From: Prolixibacteraceae bacterium
Lineage (GTDB): Bacteria > Bacteroidota > Bacteroidia > Bacteroidales > Prolixibacteraceae
Reading direction: 5' to 3'
NCBI GenBank assembly: GCA_017998095.1
Contig: JAGODU010000048.1
Span: 1 to 25,521, forward strand
DNA length: 25,521 bases
Shown here: positions 7,624 through 16,683 of the stretch, in pieces
Numbering within the stretch: position 1 is the first letter of the stretch
How the letters are laid out: each line of letters opens with the position of its first letter
Notes under the pieces: generated by a model
The model's database searches: none
What the model saw: only the letters and a program-made list of their open reading frames with translations
What the model was told of the DNA's origin: nothing
Position numbers and translations under genes: made by a program

Positions 7624-9063
7624 ATGAAAAAATTAATATATTATATTATTAATATTGTTCTTGGTTTAGTTTTCGTTCAGTTTATATCATCCGAATCAAC
7701 CCTAACCAAATTGATAGGTCTTGGTCTTATTGTTATTCATTTATTTATTATATTCCATATTTTTCACGATCAGTTCCTTTTCATTGTTTATCTGCTTTGC
7801 CAGTGTACAATGGGTTCTTCAGATAAAATGGGAGGGATAGCATTGGCCCCATTGATTGTTATCTTAGCCTACTTACTATTTAAAGGTAAGTTATTTATAA
7901 GGGATAAATTTATCGGATTCTGTCTGCTTATATTATGTACTGTAAATTTTCTTGGTTATCTACTGAAAAATCCTTCAGATACATTTGATTTGTTACAGGG
8001 CGTAATTATTTTTTCTGGCTTTGTCTTAACCTTTATTTTCATCCAGAACTATAAGTTTTCAGCCTCAAATATTAAATCACTTTTTCATGTATTAACATTT
8101 ATTTCAATCATACTTTTTATTGTTGCTCTTAATCAGAAGTATGTTTTCGTAGATTCCTCATTCTTTTTATTAGGTACAATTCCAGGTTATCCTTCTGTTA
8201 GTAGAGTAAGTGTTTCATATGATGGAAGATTCCCTTCATTATTTGCTGATTATGAGTTATTTTCCGAGTTCTCTCTCCTGATGTTTATCCTTGCCTTCTC
8301 CGTTTTTATGGATAAGAAATCGATTGGTAATTATGCTCTTGGCAATACGCCATTTCTTTTGATGGTTTTTAGTTTTATGAATATTTTAATTACCGGGACA
8401 CGGTCAGGTTTTATTCTAATGTTTGCGTTCGTTTTTATGTTTTTTGTAGTTCGTTCTGGTACATTATTTACCAATAAGGCCTTGCTGCTCTTTACAATTT
8501 TAATAATTATGGTTCCGGTAATAATTAATTTTGGTGATTTAATAGGATTTGATTTTCTTATTGAACGTTTAAATGAAATTGACAGGAGCAGATTAAGTGT
8601 TAATAGCCTGGTGACCGGAGAACAACTAAACAGGTCAACAGTGTATGCAGCAGGATTTAATAGGCTGGGAGAAGATAACTGGATCCTTGGTTATGGGTAC
8701 GGGGTTGCATCTGCTAACAGCCATGCATGGTTAGGGAAAATCGGTGCTCTGGGAATTGAGTTCAGGGACTTTCACAGCCTGTATCTTTGCATACCAATGA
8801 TATATGGTTGGATTGGTGGTGTAACCTACATCGTTTTGATTCTTTATAGTATTTCTAAGATTTTTCGGAATTATTTAAGACGAGACAATGAACCTGTCAG
8901 GGGAATTGCACTTGGATTTGCATTTATCCTTATTTTTTTTATGATCAATCAGTTAAAAATTAATTCATTAAGAGTATATAATTATCATTTTTTTATCTGG
9001 ATCCTGTTGGGGATCGCAATTTCATTCAGTGATTACAGGAAACAGGTTTTAAAAGAAGATTAA
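7624..9063 (+). CDS. wzy: Wzy-like O-antigen polymerase/ligase family membrane protein
   Basis: The 479-residue protein has about 11-12 hydrophobic segments and a large extracytoplasmic loop late in the sequence. Visible Wzy_C-type features are the LITGTRSGFILM motif (similar to the conserved T-G-S/T-R segment) and a loop with LGYGYGVASANSHAW and FRDFHSLYL, where the His residues resemble those of O-antigen ligases and polymerases. The known role is to join lipid-linked repeat units (polymerase) or transfer glycan to an acceptor (ligase). Sequence alone cannot separate these; the place directly after Wzx favours polymerase. The gap to wzx is 143 bases and carries inverted repeats. The gene is very AT-rich. 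Confidence 0.8.
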   Translation: MKKLIYYIINIVLGLVFVQFISSESTLTKLIGLGLIVIHLFIIFHIFHDQFLFIVYLLCQCTMGSSDKMGGIALAPLIVILAYLLFKGKLFIRDKFIGFCLLILCTVNFLGYLLKNPSDTFDLLQGVIIFSGFVLTFIFIQNYKFSASNIKSLFHVLTFISIILFIVALNQKYVFVDSSFFLLGTIPGYPSVSRVSVSYDGRFPSLFADYELFSEFSLLMFILAFSVFMDKKSIGNYALGNTPFLLMVFSFMNILITGTRSGFILMFAFVFMFFVVRSGTLFTNKALLLFTILIIMVPVIINFGDLIGFDFLIERLNEIDRSRLSVNSLVTGEQLNRSTVYAAGFNRLGEDNWILGYGYGVASANSHAWLGKIGALGIEFRDFHSLYLCIPMIYGWIGGVTYIVLILYSISKIFRNYLRRDNEPVRGIALGFAFILIFFMINQLKINSLRVYNYHFFIWILLGIAISFSDYRKQVLKED

Positions 9064-9320
9064 AATACCTGATTTTTTAATAAATATTCTGAAAGTAGTA
9101 AAAGGCCGGACTAACATGAAGACATTAAAATTTATTTTCATTGTATTACTATTCCTGTTTACTTTTATCCTTTCATTACGAATAAAACGTCTATGTGTTG
9201 GTTTTCCTGAAGGAGGCAGTATAGAATGATTTGTTAGGGTTACAGGAAGCTGACTGGAAGGTTAATTGAGGCATTAAATAATAAGTTCATTTTAATAAAA
9301 GTATTGAAAAGATTAATACC
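9064..9320. other. 257-base spacer with a short hydrophobic ORF, possible gene relic
   Basis: The spacer holds one small ORF (9116-9229, listed separately) and no clear promoter or terminator. After that ORF's stop, a different frame (about 9242-9322) can be read as RKLTGRLIEALNNKF, so the stretch may be a frameshifted remnant. Confidence 0.3.
9116..9229 (+). pseudogene. 37-codon hydrophobic ORF, possible relic of a secreted protein
   Basis: ATG at 9116 to TGA at 9227-9229 encodes MKTLKFIFIVLLFLFTFILS followed by a short tail with KRLCVGFPEGGSIE. The first 20 residues look like a signal peptide or a single membrane anchor. The tail and the continuation in another frame (about 9242-9322, RKLTGRLIEALNNKF) loosely resemble the start of a TctC-type periplasmic binding protein (FPPGGSTD, then LAxKL). 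That similarity is weak and from memory. The alternatives are a genuine small membrane protein or no gene. Confidence 0.25.
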
Positions 9321-10577
9321 ATGAATGTTTTGTGGATTGTAAATATCCAGTTTCCGGCTATTCGTAAAAAATTTGGTCTTCATGTTGAGGTTTTAGGTGG
9401 GTGGATGTATTCACTGGCCATTGAGCTGGTAAAAGACAATAAGATTAAACTTGCCGTATGCACAACCTACAATGGAAATGATTTACAAGTTTTTCGTGAA
9501 TCTGATATGGTTTATTATCTTCTCCCGGGAGATAAATACAAAGGAAAGTATGACAAATCATTGGAATTTTATTGGTCTCAAATTGTAGAAGAATATAAAC
9601 CAGATATAATCCATATACACGGTACCGAATTTGCACATGGTCTGGCTTGCATCAATGCCTGTCCGAAGGAACGTTATGTAATTTCTGTCCAGGGACTGGT
9701 GAGTGTTATTTCCAGGTATTTCTATGCTGGTATTGATCCTCTAAAACTCATTAAATATACTACTCTTAGTGATATAAAAAATTCAAATACACTGCCTCAG
9801 GCTTTGAATAAATTTAAACGACGCGGTGAACTGGAGCAACAGTATCTCAGGTTGTGCAGGAATATTATTGGCCGTACGTTCTGGGATTATTCGAATGTTA
9901 TGTCACTTAACCCGGATGCTGATTATCATTTCTGCAATGAGGTTTTACGAAGTATTTTTTATGATTCGATTAAATGGAACATCGAAGATAAGAAAAACCA
10001 TACATTGTTTATGAGTAACGCCAGTTCTCCTAACAAGGGATTGCATCAGGTTCTCAAAGCTATATTTGTTTTAAGAGAGTTTTTTCCCGACGTTCAATTA
10101 CGAATAGCCGGGGTAGATATAACAGGTGGAAATAAATGGGTACATAGAAACGTTACCTATGGAGCATATATCAGATCATTAATTAAGAAGTACCGGTTAA
10201 ATAAAAACGTACAATTTCTAGGGAGGCTTGAAGAGGCAGAGATGGTCAATGAATTTCGGAATGCTCATGTCTATATTTGTGCTTCGGCAATAGAAAACAG
10301 TCCGAATTCTTTAGGAGAGGCTCAGTTGATCGGAACACCCTGTATTGCATCATTTGTCGGGGGTATTCCTGATATGGTCAGGGATGGGGAAACAGGGTTA
10401 CTATATCCATTTAACGATTCTACATTATTAGCTTTCAAGACCATGAAATTATTTAATGATGATAAACTTGCCAGGCATATCTCGGAAATGGGACGCGTTG
10501 CTGCATCTGCAAGGCATAACAGAGAAACAATTAAATCGAGAATGCTGGACATTTATGACACTCTTAAGAAAACATAA
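9321..10577 (+). CDS. Glycosyltransferase, GT4 family (GT-B fold)
   Basis: This 418-residue protein has a two-domain GT-B layout. The N-terminal acceptor domain includes GLHVEVLGGWMYSLAIEL and the IIHIHGTEFAHG segment. The C-terminal domain runs from about residue 225, with SNASSPNKGLHQVLKAI (donor phosphate-binding region) and VQFLGRLEEAEMVNEF. The EX7E motif is E325-E333 (ENSPNSLGE), followed by GTPCIASFVGGIPDMV and DGETGLLYP. GT4 enzymes are retaining and transfer a sugar from a nucleotide donor to a lipid-linked acceptor at the cytoplasmic membrane face. Donor and linkage cannot be read from sequence. It follows the spacer at 9064-9320 and precedes another glycosyltransferase by 100 bases. 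Confidence 0.88.
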   Translation: MNVLWIVNIQFPAIRKKFGLHVEVLGGWMYSLAIELVKDNKIKLAVCTTYNGNDLQVFRESDMVYYLLPGDKYKGKYDKSLEFYWSQIVEEYKPDIIHIHGTEFAHGLACINACPKERYVISVQGLVSVISRYFYAGIDPLKLIKYTTLSDIKNSNTLPQALNKFKRRGELEQQYLRLCRNIIGRTFWDYSNVMSLNPDADYHFCNEVLRSIFYDSIKWNIEDKKNHTLFMSNASSPNKGLHQVLKAIFVLREFFPDVQLRIAGVDITGGNKWVHRNVTYGAYIRSLIKKYRLNKNVQFLGRLEEAEMVNEFRNAHVYICASAIENSPNSLGEAQLIGTPCIASFVGGIPDMVRDGETGLLYPFNDSTLLAFKTMKLFNDDKLARHISEMGRVAASARHNRETIKSRMLDIYDTLKKT

Positions 10578-10677
10578 TTGTAATCAAGGTCAGCTAAAGT
10601 AATAAACTTTAACCTTTCAGGAAGATAAATTTTATTTTTTATATAATTTAAGAATAAATACTTGCAAAATATTGTAT

Positions 10678-11988
10678 ATGTCTTTACCCAAAGTTTTAAT
10701 TTTCGGACAATCTTTTAATAACAAATACGGTGGTGGAATAACACTTTCAAACCTTTTCAGGGGCTGGCATATAGACCGGATCGCAGTTGCAGCGACCGGG
10801 CATATGATGTATAATCTTTCAACCGAAATTTGTGATACCTATTATCAATTAGGATATGAAGAGTCCAGATGGAGGTTTCCTTTTAATCTGATTCAGAAAA
10901 AGTTTCCGTCAGGATTACAATCATTTGATAATAAATCTTCAAATTCAGTTAAGAAAAATAAAGCGTCGTTAAGACATAAACTGGTAAATCAGGTACTATT
11001 CCCTGCTTTGGAGTGGCTGGGTCTTATTCATTCTCTTTCAAAAATTAAAATGTCAATTGGTTTTAAGAAGTGGCTTAACGAATATAAACCTGAGATTCTG
11101 TATCTGCAGGTCTCAACCCGTGAAGACGTTCTATTTGCAACCAACCTTAAAGAATATTTAAGAATTCCTTCGGCTATTCATATGATGGATGACTGGCCAA
11201 CCACTATAAGTCAAAAAGGATTGTTCAGAAAATACTGGGCAAATAGAATTGACCATGAATTCAGGAAATTGTTAGAACGAACAGATCTTTTCTTAAGTAT
11301 TAGTGATGCAATGTCTGAAGAATATCAAAAGCGATATGGTAAGCGGTTCATCCCTTTTCATAATCCTGTCTGTGTTTCCAAATACAAACAAAAAGAAAAT
11401 AATAGTTTAAAAGATGTTGGCTTGTTTAAAATTTTGTACATCGGGAGAATAGGTGTTGCTAACAAAAATTCAATCTACGATTTTGCAATAGCCATTTCAC
11501 ATTTTAGGACGGGAACCACAAGAATTATTTTTGATATTTATACTTCTGATACCAACTCGCTTGATGCAAAAAGATTAAGCAAGCTAGAGAGTGTAAAAGT
11601 ACATTCAGCAATAAATCACGAAGAAGTACCTGGACTACTTAAAGAATACGATTTATTATTATTGCCTCTGGATTTTACAAAACATGGATTAGAGTATGCG
11701 AGATATTCTATACCTACAAAAGCTTCAGAATATATGGCTTCTGGAACGCCAATTCTTGTATATGCTCCAAAAGAAACAGCAATTTCGCAGTTCTGCTTTG
11801 AGAATGAATGCGGTTGTTGTGTTACTGAACATAATCCAGTACAACTCAAAAATGCAATTTTGTTATTGATAAACGATGAAGTATACCGGAGAAAGCTAAG
11901 CCTTAATGCTGTCAGATTAGCCTCTAAATTATTTGATGCAGATAAGGTTAGAAAAGAATTTCAAAGTTTGTTGAATAACCTATTATAA
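10678..11988 (+). CDS. Glycosyltransferase, GT4-like (GT-B fold)
   Basis: The frame opens at a TTG (10672), but the ATG at 10678 starts MSLPKVLIFGQSFNNKYGGG, a normal GT-B opening with a Gly-rich loop, so I take 10678 (436 aa). The middle has ILYLQVSTREDVLFA and LFLSISDAMSEEYQKRYG. The C-terminal domain has ILYIGRIGVANKNSIYDF and IPTKASEYMASGTPILVYAP. The second Glu of the usual EX7E motif is present (E351), but the first position is Tyr343, a variant shared with two other transferases in this locus. It probably adds one sugar of the repeat unit; the donor is unknown. Confidence 0.83.
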   Translation: MSLPKVLIFGQSFNNKYGGGITLSNLFRGWHIDRIAVAATGHMMYNLSTEICDTYYQLGYEESRWRFPFNLIQKKFPSGLQSFDNKSSNSVKKNKASLRHKLVNQVLFPALEWLGLIHSLSKIKMSIGFKKWLNEYKPEILYLQVSTREDVLFATNLKEYLRIPSAIHMMDDWPTTISQKGLFRKYWANRIDHEFRKLLERTDLFLSISDAMSEEYQKRYGKRFIPFHNPVCVSKYKQKENNSLKDVGLFKILYIGRIGVANKNSIYDFAIAISHFRTGTTRIIFDIYTSDTNSLDAKRLSKLESVKVHSAINHEEVPGLLKEYDLLLLPLDFTKHGLEYARYSIPTKASEYMASGTPILVYAPKETAISQFCFENECGCCVTEHNPVQLKNAILLLINDEVYRRKLSLNAVRLASKLFDADKVRKEFQSLLNNLL

Positions 11989-12089
11989 ACGATCTGTAAA
12001 ACACTTGGGTTTATTCTATAGTTCTTCTAAAATTTAAATCACATGTCCCAATTAAAATTAGTGGATAACAAACTTATGATTTCATTGAA

Positions 12090-13166
12090 ATGGATAAACT
12101 AAGAAAGCTTAGCAAGTCAAGGCTGTTTGAAGAGATATTGAAGGATCCGGACAGAAAACCAATTCTGAAAATTATTGGTGAGGTTCTTAGCCTTACCTGG
12201 ATAAATAGAGAACTACCGTTCCATTACTTCAGCAGATATCTTTTTAAGAAAGATGCAACTGATATTAAAAATTATATGCCAAATAAATTGGCTGGCAGAA
12301 TTGTATCTTCCTTTAATGATCAGACAATAAAACATGTCCTCGATAATAAATTATATTTCGATCTGTTTTACAGACAGTTTGGTATTAATCTGCCAAGGGT
12401 TATCATGTATAACCATAACAAATTATTCATTATTGAAAAGGAAAGTATTAACATCAATAACTTCGATGAATTTAGATCTTTGATTGAAAAAGTATTTGAA
12501 CAAAATCCTTCTTATGATTCGATATTCATAAAGAAAATATATTCAAGTTCCGGCGGAAGGAGTATCCTTAAGTTATTTCGTAATCAAATTTCTGCTGATT
12601 TTGAAAATCTTCATAAATTATTTTCTGAAGTAATAAACTCTGAATATCTGTTTCAGGAAACAATAAAACAACACTCCGAATTAAATAAACTTAACTCCTC
12701 ATGTTTAAATACAATAAGAATTGATACTTTCATTGATAGTGATGGAAAGATAGATGTGATTTCCGCTTTTATCAGGATGAGTATTGATAATTCTCATGTG
12801 GATAATATAAGCAGAGGGGGTTGTAAGGTCGGAATTGATCTTAAGACAGGCAAACTTAAAAAAATTGGATATCCTGAGCTTCATTCCTTTGGTGTAAAAG
12901 TTTTAACGGAACATCCCTTAACCGGGGTTAAATTTGATAATTTCAGGATACCATTTTTTACTCAGGTATTAGAACTGGTTTTACAAGTTGCTTCATATAT
13001 GCCAAAATTACGTCTGGTAGGATGGGATGTGGCTATCGCTGAATCAGGTCCGATTCTTATTGAAGGGAATTCAGATTATGTTATAAGTGGAAACGATTTA
13101 ACTGAGGGAGGGTATTTAGCAAATTCCGTATTTAAGAAAGTTATTCGTGAGATAGACTATAGATAA
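12090..13166 (+). CDS. Sugar-transfer-associated ATP-grasp protein (ATPgrasp_ST family)
   Basis: The 358-residue protein matches my memory of the Pfam family sugar-transfer-associated ATP-grasp. Visible elements are IFIKKIYSSSGGRS (Lys148/149 and Gly-rich loop, residues 146-158), a central LNTIRIDTFID (207-215), HVDNISRGGCKVGIDL (236-251), HPLTG (275-279), and the metal-binding end GWDVAIAESGPILIEGN (311-327, with D313, E325 and N327). ATP-grasp enzymes activate a carboxylate as acyl-phosphate and join it to an amine or thiol. In glycan loci this suggests attaching an amino acid or similar group to the sugar chain, but no substrate is proven for this family. It lies between two glycosyltransferases and two genes before a CapA-family gene. 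The start is the first ATG; the upstream gap is 101 bases. Confidence 0.85.
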   Translation: MDKLRKLSKSRLFEEILKDPDRKPILKIIGEVLSLTWINRELPFHYFSRYLFKKDATDIKNYMPNKLAGRIVSSFNDQTIKHVLDNKLYFDLFYRQFGINLPRVIMYNHNKLFIIEKESININNFDEFRSLIEKVFEQNPSYDSIFIKKIYSSSGGRSILKLFRNQISADFENLHKLFSEVINSEYLFQETIKQHSELNKLNSSCLNTIRIDTFIDSDGKIDVISAFIRMSIDNSHVDNISRGGCKVGIDLKTGKLKKIGYPELHSFGVKVLTEHPLTGVKFDNFRIPFFTQVLELVLQVASYMPKLRLVGWDVAIAESGPILIEGNSDYVISGNDLTEGGYLANSVFKKVIREIDYR

Positions 13167-13204
13167 ATATTCAAGGGCCTCATTTAATACATTATTATAC
13201 TTGA

Positions 13205-14410
13205 ATGAAAGAGTTACCCAAAAGATATGTATTACTGACAACCTCTAATTTCCCTATAGGGGGACCAGGTGCCAGCTACCTTAATTTATTTTGCAGAGGA
13301 TTAAAATCACATGGACAGGAGATAGATGTTTTTCTTCTTAAAGGATTTGATTTCGGGAATTATAAATATGATAGTTTGAAGGAAAACATTACTGAAGAGG
13401 GGGTACATTATACATATCTTAGTTCGGTACAACATCCTAAGAATAATTTCTTTAAAATATTGGATCAAATATTAAGCTTATTCCACTTAACACAACTGCT
13501 TTTTTCATTAATAAAAAACCGAAATACGGTTAGGGTTCTATTATATACCAGTAGTCTCTTTTTTAATATACCAATTCACCTGTTTTCGAAAATAACCGGG
13601 ATAGAGATCTATAAGTTTGTAGCAGAAATTATTGACATATCACAATTTAATCGTTCGTTAATGGGAAGGTTAAAAAGAATGGGTTACATGATCAATTTCA
13701 GATTTCTTAACAAACTATCAGATAAGCTTATAGTATTTAGCTTTTACTTAAAAAATGAATTCGTCAAAATGGGATTTGATGAAAATAAGATAATTGTACA
13801 ACCGAATCTCACAGATTTTAATTATTGGGTAAATTTCAATGCAGATATTAAGTATCATATCGGATACAGCGGAGCTCCATACAAGAAAGATGGTTTGTAT
13901 GATTTGTTGGGAGCAATAAAGATTCTGAAAGATACTAACCTGAAAATTATTTTATTAGTTGTTGGTGATGTCACAGCCGGTAAAAGTCTGATCCCAGGGT
14001 ACAAAGATGAATGCAAAAAACATGGAATAGAGGATCAGGTTACTTTTACAGGGTTGGTAAAGCTTGAAAAGGTTAAAGAATATCTTTCAGAATGTAAAAT
14101 CCTTGCTGTTACCCGTCCGGATACAATCCAGACGAAAGCCGGATTCCCAACTAAATTGGGGGAGTATTTTGCGCTCAGGAAACCGGTTTTGGCAACGAAA
14201 TTTGGTGATATGCCAGAGTATTTCAAAGATGGCTATGATATTATGATGGCTGAGTGCAATGATCCATCATCCATTGCCAATAAAATAAAAATTATGCTCC
14301 GGGATGATTTTAATTTGGAAAATATGGCAGAAAGAGGTTATCAGACAGCTTTGAATCTGCTTGAATTTAATCATGCAATGAAGAGAATGGTAAACTTTCT
14401 GAATAAGTAA
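13205..14410 (+). CDS. Glycosyltransferase, GT4-like (GT-B fold)
   Basis: This 401-residue protein opens with RYVLLTTSNFPIGGPGASYL, a GT-B N-terminal strand followed by a Gly-rich loop. The C-terminal domain has IGYSGAPYKKDGLYDLLGAI (donor phosphate-binding region), VTFTGLVKLEKVKEYL and GFPTKLGEYFALRKPVLATK. Glu320 of the last motif corresponds to the second Glu of EX7E; the first is Ala312. The gene starts 38 bases after the ATP-grasp gene and ends 8 bases before the CapA-family gene, so the three are almost certainly co-transcribed. Sugar specificity is unknown. Confidence 0.85.
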   Translation: MKELPKRYVLLTTSNFPIGGPGASYLNLFCRGLKSHGQEIDVFLLKGFDFGNYKYDSLKENITEEGVHYTYLSSVQHPKNNFFKILDQILSLFHLTQLLFSLIKNRNTVRVLLYTSSLFFNIPIHLFSKITGIEIYKFVAEIIDISQFNRSLMGRLKRMGYMINFRFLNKLSDKLIVFSFYLKNEFVKMGFDENKIIVQPNLTDFNYWVNFNADIKYHIGYSGAPYKKDGLYDLLGAIKILKDTNLKIILLVVGDVTAGKSLIPGYKDECKKHGIEDQVTFTGLVKLEKVKEYLSECKILAVTRPDTIQTKAGFPTKLGEYFALRKPVLATKFGDMPEYFKDGYDIMMAECNDPSSIANKIKIMLRDDFNLENMAERGYQTALNLLEFNHAMKRMVNFLNK

Positions 14411-14418
14411 TACAAATA

Positions 14419-15564
14419 ATGGGAAATGGGATTAGAGTAATTATCGGAGGAGATTTAGGCCCTACAAGATCTAATTATTCAATATTCTCAAAAGGGAATA
14501 TTAAAGAGCTGGTTACTACAGAACTGAATGATTTACTTTCTTTAGCTGACTTTCGGATATTCAATCTTGAAGTACCCTTAACAGACAAAGAAAATCCGAT
14601 AAGTAAAGATGGACCAAATCTCATTGCTCCAATTTCAACAATAAACGGAATTAAGTCTTTAAATCCCTCTGTGCTTTGTCTTGGCAATAATCATATTATG
14701 GACCATGGAGAGCAAGGACTTTTTCAAACTCAGGAGCAGCTGTCAAAATTCGGAATTTTAAGTGTTGGAGCAGGAAAAAATATTAAAGAAGCAGCAACTC
14801 CTGTTATATTAGCAAGGGAGAACTTGAGAATCGGCATATATTCTTGTGCGGAAAATGAATTCTCAATTGCCCGGCATAATAAAGCCGGAGCAAATCCTTT
14901 TGATCCGCTTGAAAGTCCAGATCATATAACCAGTCTTAAAAATGAATGTGATTATGTTATAGTTCTTCATCATGGAGGAAAGGAACAATACCGTTATCCT
15001 TCACCGGAGCTACAGAAGGTGTGCAGGAAGATGATCAACAAAGGAGCTGAACTTGTAGTATGCCAGCATAGCCATTGTGTCGGTTCATATGAGCAATTTA
15101 AAAACGGAACAATAATATACGGTCAGGGTAACTTTCTGTTTGACAGACATGATAATGAATTTTACCAGACAGGTCTGATCCTTAATGTAAAATTCAGTAC
15201 AGGAATAGAAGTTGAATTCATTCCAATTCAAAAAGAAGGGAATGGGGTAAAATTACCGGACTACGAAAGCAGAGAAAGAATTCTGAACGAGTTTCTACAA
15301 CGATCAGAAAAAATTAAGTCTCCGGATTTCGTGGAACGACAATTTGATCAATATTGCAGGGAAAATGGTCAGTACTACCTTGCAAATCTCGCCGGTCTGG
15401 GAAAAACAATCAGAAGAATTGACAAAGTGCTGAAACGTCCTTTAACCAGACTTATTTACTCAGGGAGAAAACTAAACACAATACGAAATCATTTTGAATG
15501 TGAGACTCACAGGGAAATTTTATTAAGATACCTTGAGATACTTAAAGCTGACAAACTTCGCTAA
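14419..15564 (+). CDS. CapA-family protein (PGA_cap, metallophosphatase-like)
   Basis: The 381-residue protein shows the full motif set of the PGA_cap family: GGDLG (D12), FNLEVPL (N49-E51), CLGNNHIMDHG (G89-N90-N91-H92), LHHGG (H184-H185), CQHSHCVG (H217, H219) and GQGNFLFD. These resemble the metal-binding residues of calcineurin-like phosphoesterases. The founding members (CapA/PgsA) act in poly-gamma-glutamate capsule production in Bacillus; many other members lie in polysaccharide loci with unclear roles. This copy has no membrane anchor or signal peptide, unlike PgsA, so it is probably cytoplasmic. The C-terminal ~95 residues (after position ~285) are extra and charged. It lies between two genes linked to ATP-grasp chemistry, which supports a role in a peptide- or amino-acid-modified glycan. 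Confidence 0.87.
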   Translation: MGNGIRVIIGGDLGPTRSNYSIFSKGNIKELVTTELNDLLSLADFRIFNLEVPLTDKENPISKDGPNLIAPISTINGIKSLNPSVLCLGNNHIMDHGEQGLFQTQEQLSKFGILSVGAGKNIKEAATPVILARENLRIGIYSCAENEFSIARHNKAGANPFDPLESPDHITSLKNECDYVIVLHHGGKEQYRYPSPELQKVCRKMINKGAELVVCQHSHCVGSYEQFKNGTIIYGQGNFLFDRHDNEFYQTGLILNVKFSTGIEVEFIPIQKEGNGVKLPDYESRERILNEFLQRSEKIKSPDFVERQFDQYCRENGQYYLANLAGLGKTIRRIDKVLKRPLTRLIYSGRKLNTIRNHFECETHREILLRYLEILKADKLR

Positions 15565-15603
15565 AGAATACGAATAGAATAACGGTATAAATTATCTATT
15601 TCT

Positions 15604-16668
15604 ATGAGAAATCTTATAATATTGGTTGATGAATCTTCACAATTCCTTGTCTCCAAAGCCGATTTCAGGAATTTCACATCCATGGATGTTGCCAGGATCA
15701 GAAAATGGTTCGTTAACCACGACTACAATGTGATGGTTTGCAGATTCAGCGAACTTGATATGACTGCCAGTTATAGTGAACAATATGTTCTTTATCAGAC
15801 CTCAGAAGCTCCAGGTGGATTCTATAAGCGATATATTGAGGACCTCGTATATATTCTTGAAGAACAGGGGGCTGTAGTATTGCCCTCATTTAAATATCTT
15901 AAAGCTCACCATGATAAGGTTTTCATGGAGTTTTTAAGGATGGGATTCCGGGATGAGGCTCTTAAAACAATAAAAAGCTCATGTTATGGATCATGGGTTG
16001 ATGCGCTTAATTATAAGGGTGAATTCCCTGTGGTGATCAAACAGGCTTCAGGCTCGGCTGGAAAGAGAGTATATCTTGCATACAAAAGAAACGATTACGA
16101 ACACTCGATCAGAAAAGCCGGTAAAACGATTGTAGCTGAAAACCTCGTTGACCTTTTGATTACTAAATTTAAAAATTTTATTAAAAAGATTATAAAGATA
16201 CTATACCCTTCAAAAAGAAATTATATTCAGTATAATACTGATCCTGTCAGTAACCCAATTGTGGTCCAGAATTTTATCTCAGGCTTTGAGGGTGATTATA
16301 GAGTACTCTTTTTCGGAGGCAGATATTACTGTATGCACCGGGCAAACCGTAAAAATGATTTCAGGGCAAGTGGAAGCGGACAATTTTCAGATGTTGGTGA
16401 AGATTATATTGAAGGTCTGCTCGATTTCGCACGCAGGCTCACAATGGAGATTGATTTTCCTATTGTTGGCATGGATATAGGTTTTGACGGACATAATTAT
16501 CATTTAATTGAATATCAGATGATAAATTTCGGAACATCAGCCTTGCAGAGGTCTTCAGCCTGGCATGAATATCAGAATGGAGAATGGATTAAGCTTCAGG
16601 GAAAATCAATCCTTGAGGATGAATTTGCACGATCAATAGAAATGTATATTAATTCATTGAATCGGTAA
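15604..16668 (+). CDS. ATP-grasp ligase (RimK-like), second type
   Basis: The 354-residue protein has an N-terminal pre-ATP-grasp region (~1-120) and an ATP-grasp core. The core shows FPVVIKQASGSAGKRVYLA (K146 and Gly-rich loop), IVVQNFISGFEGDYRVLFF (residues 219-237, D231 and R233), YCMHRANRKNDFRASGSGQF (243-261), and the metal-binding VGMDIGFDGHNYHLIEYQ (D291, E303). The RANR..DFRASGSG stretch resembles RimK-type R-x(n)-N-x(4)-G elements. The known chemistry is ATP-dependent amide formation. The protein is clearly different from the ATP-grasp at 12090-13166, so it may add a second residue or act on a different acceptor. It sits 39 bases after the CapA gene and 15 bases before the GINT1-like gene. 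Base composition looks somewhat more GC-rich than its neighbours. Confidence 0.82.
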   Translation: MRNLIILVDESSQFLVSKADFRNFTSMDVARIRKWFVNHDYNVMVCRFSELDMTASYSEQYVLYQTSEAPGGFYKRYIEDLVYILEEQGAVVLPSFKYLKAHHDKVFMEFLRMGFRDEALKTIKSSCYGSWVDALNYKGEFPVVIKQASGSAGKRVYLAYKRNDYEHSIRKAGKTIVAENLVDLLITKFKNFIKKIIKILYPSKRNYIQYNTDPVSNPIVVQNFISGFEGDYRVLFFGGRYYCMHRANRKNDFRASGSGQFSDVGEDYIEGLLDFARRLTMEIDFPIVGMDIGFDGHNYHLIEYQMINFGTSALQRSSAWHEYQNGEWIKLQGKSILEDEFARSIEMYINSLNR

Positions 16669-16683
16669 GTATTGTCTATACTA

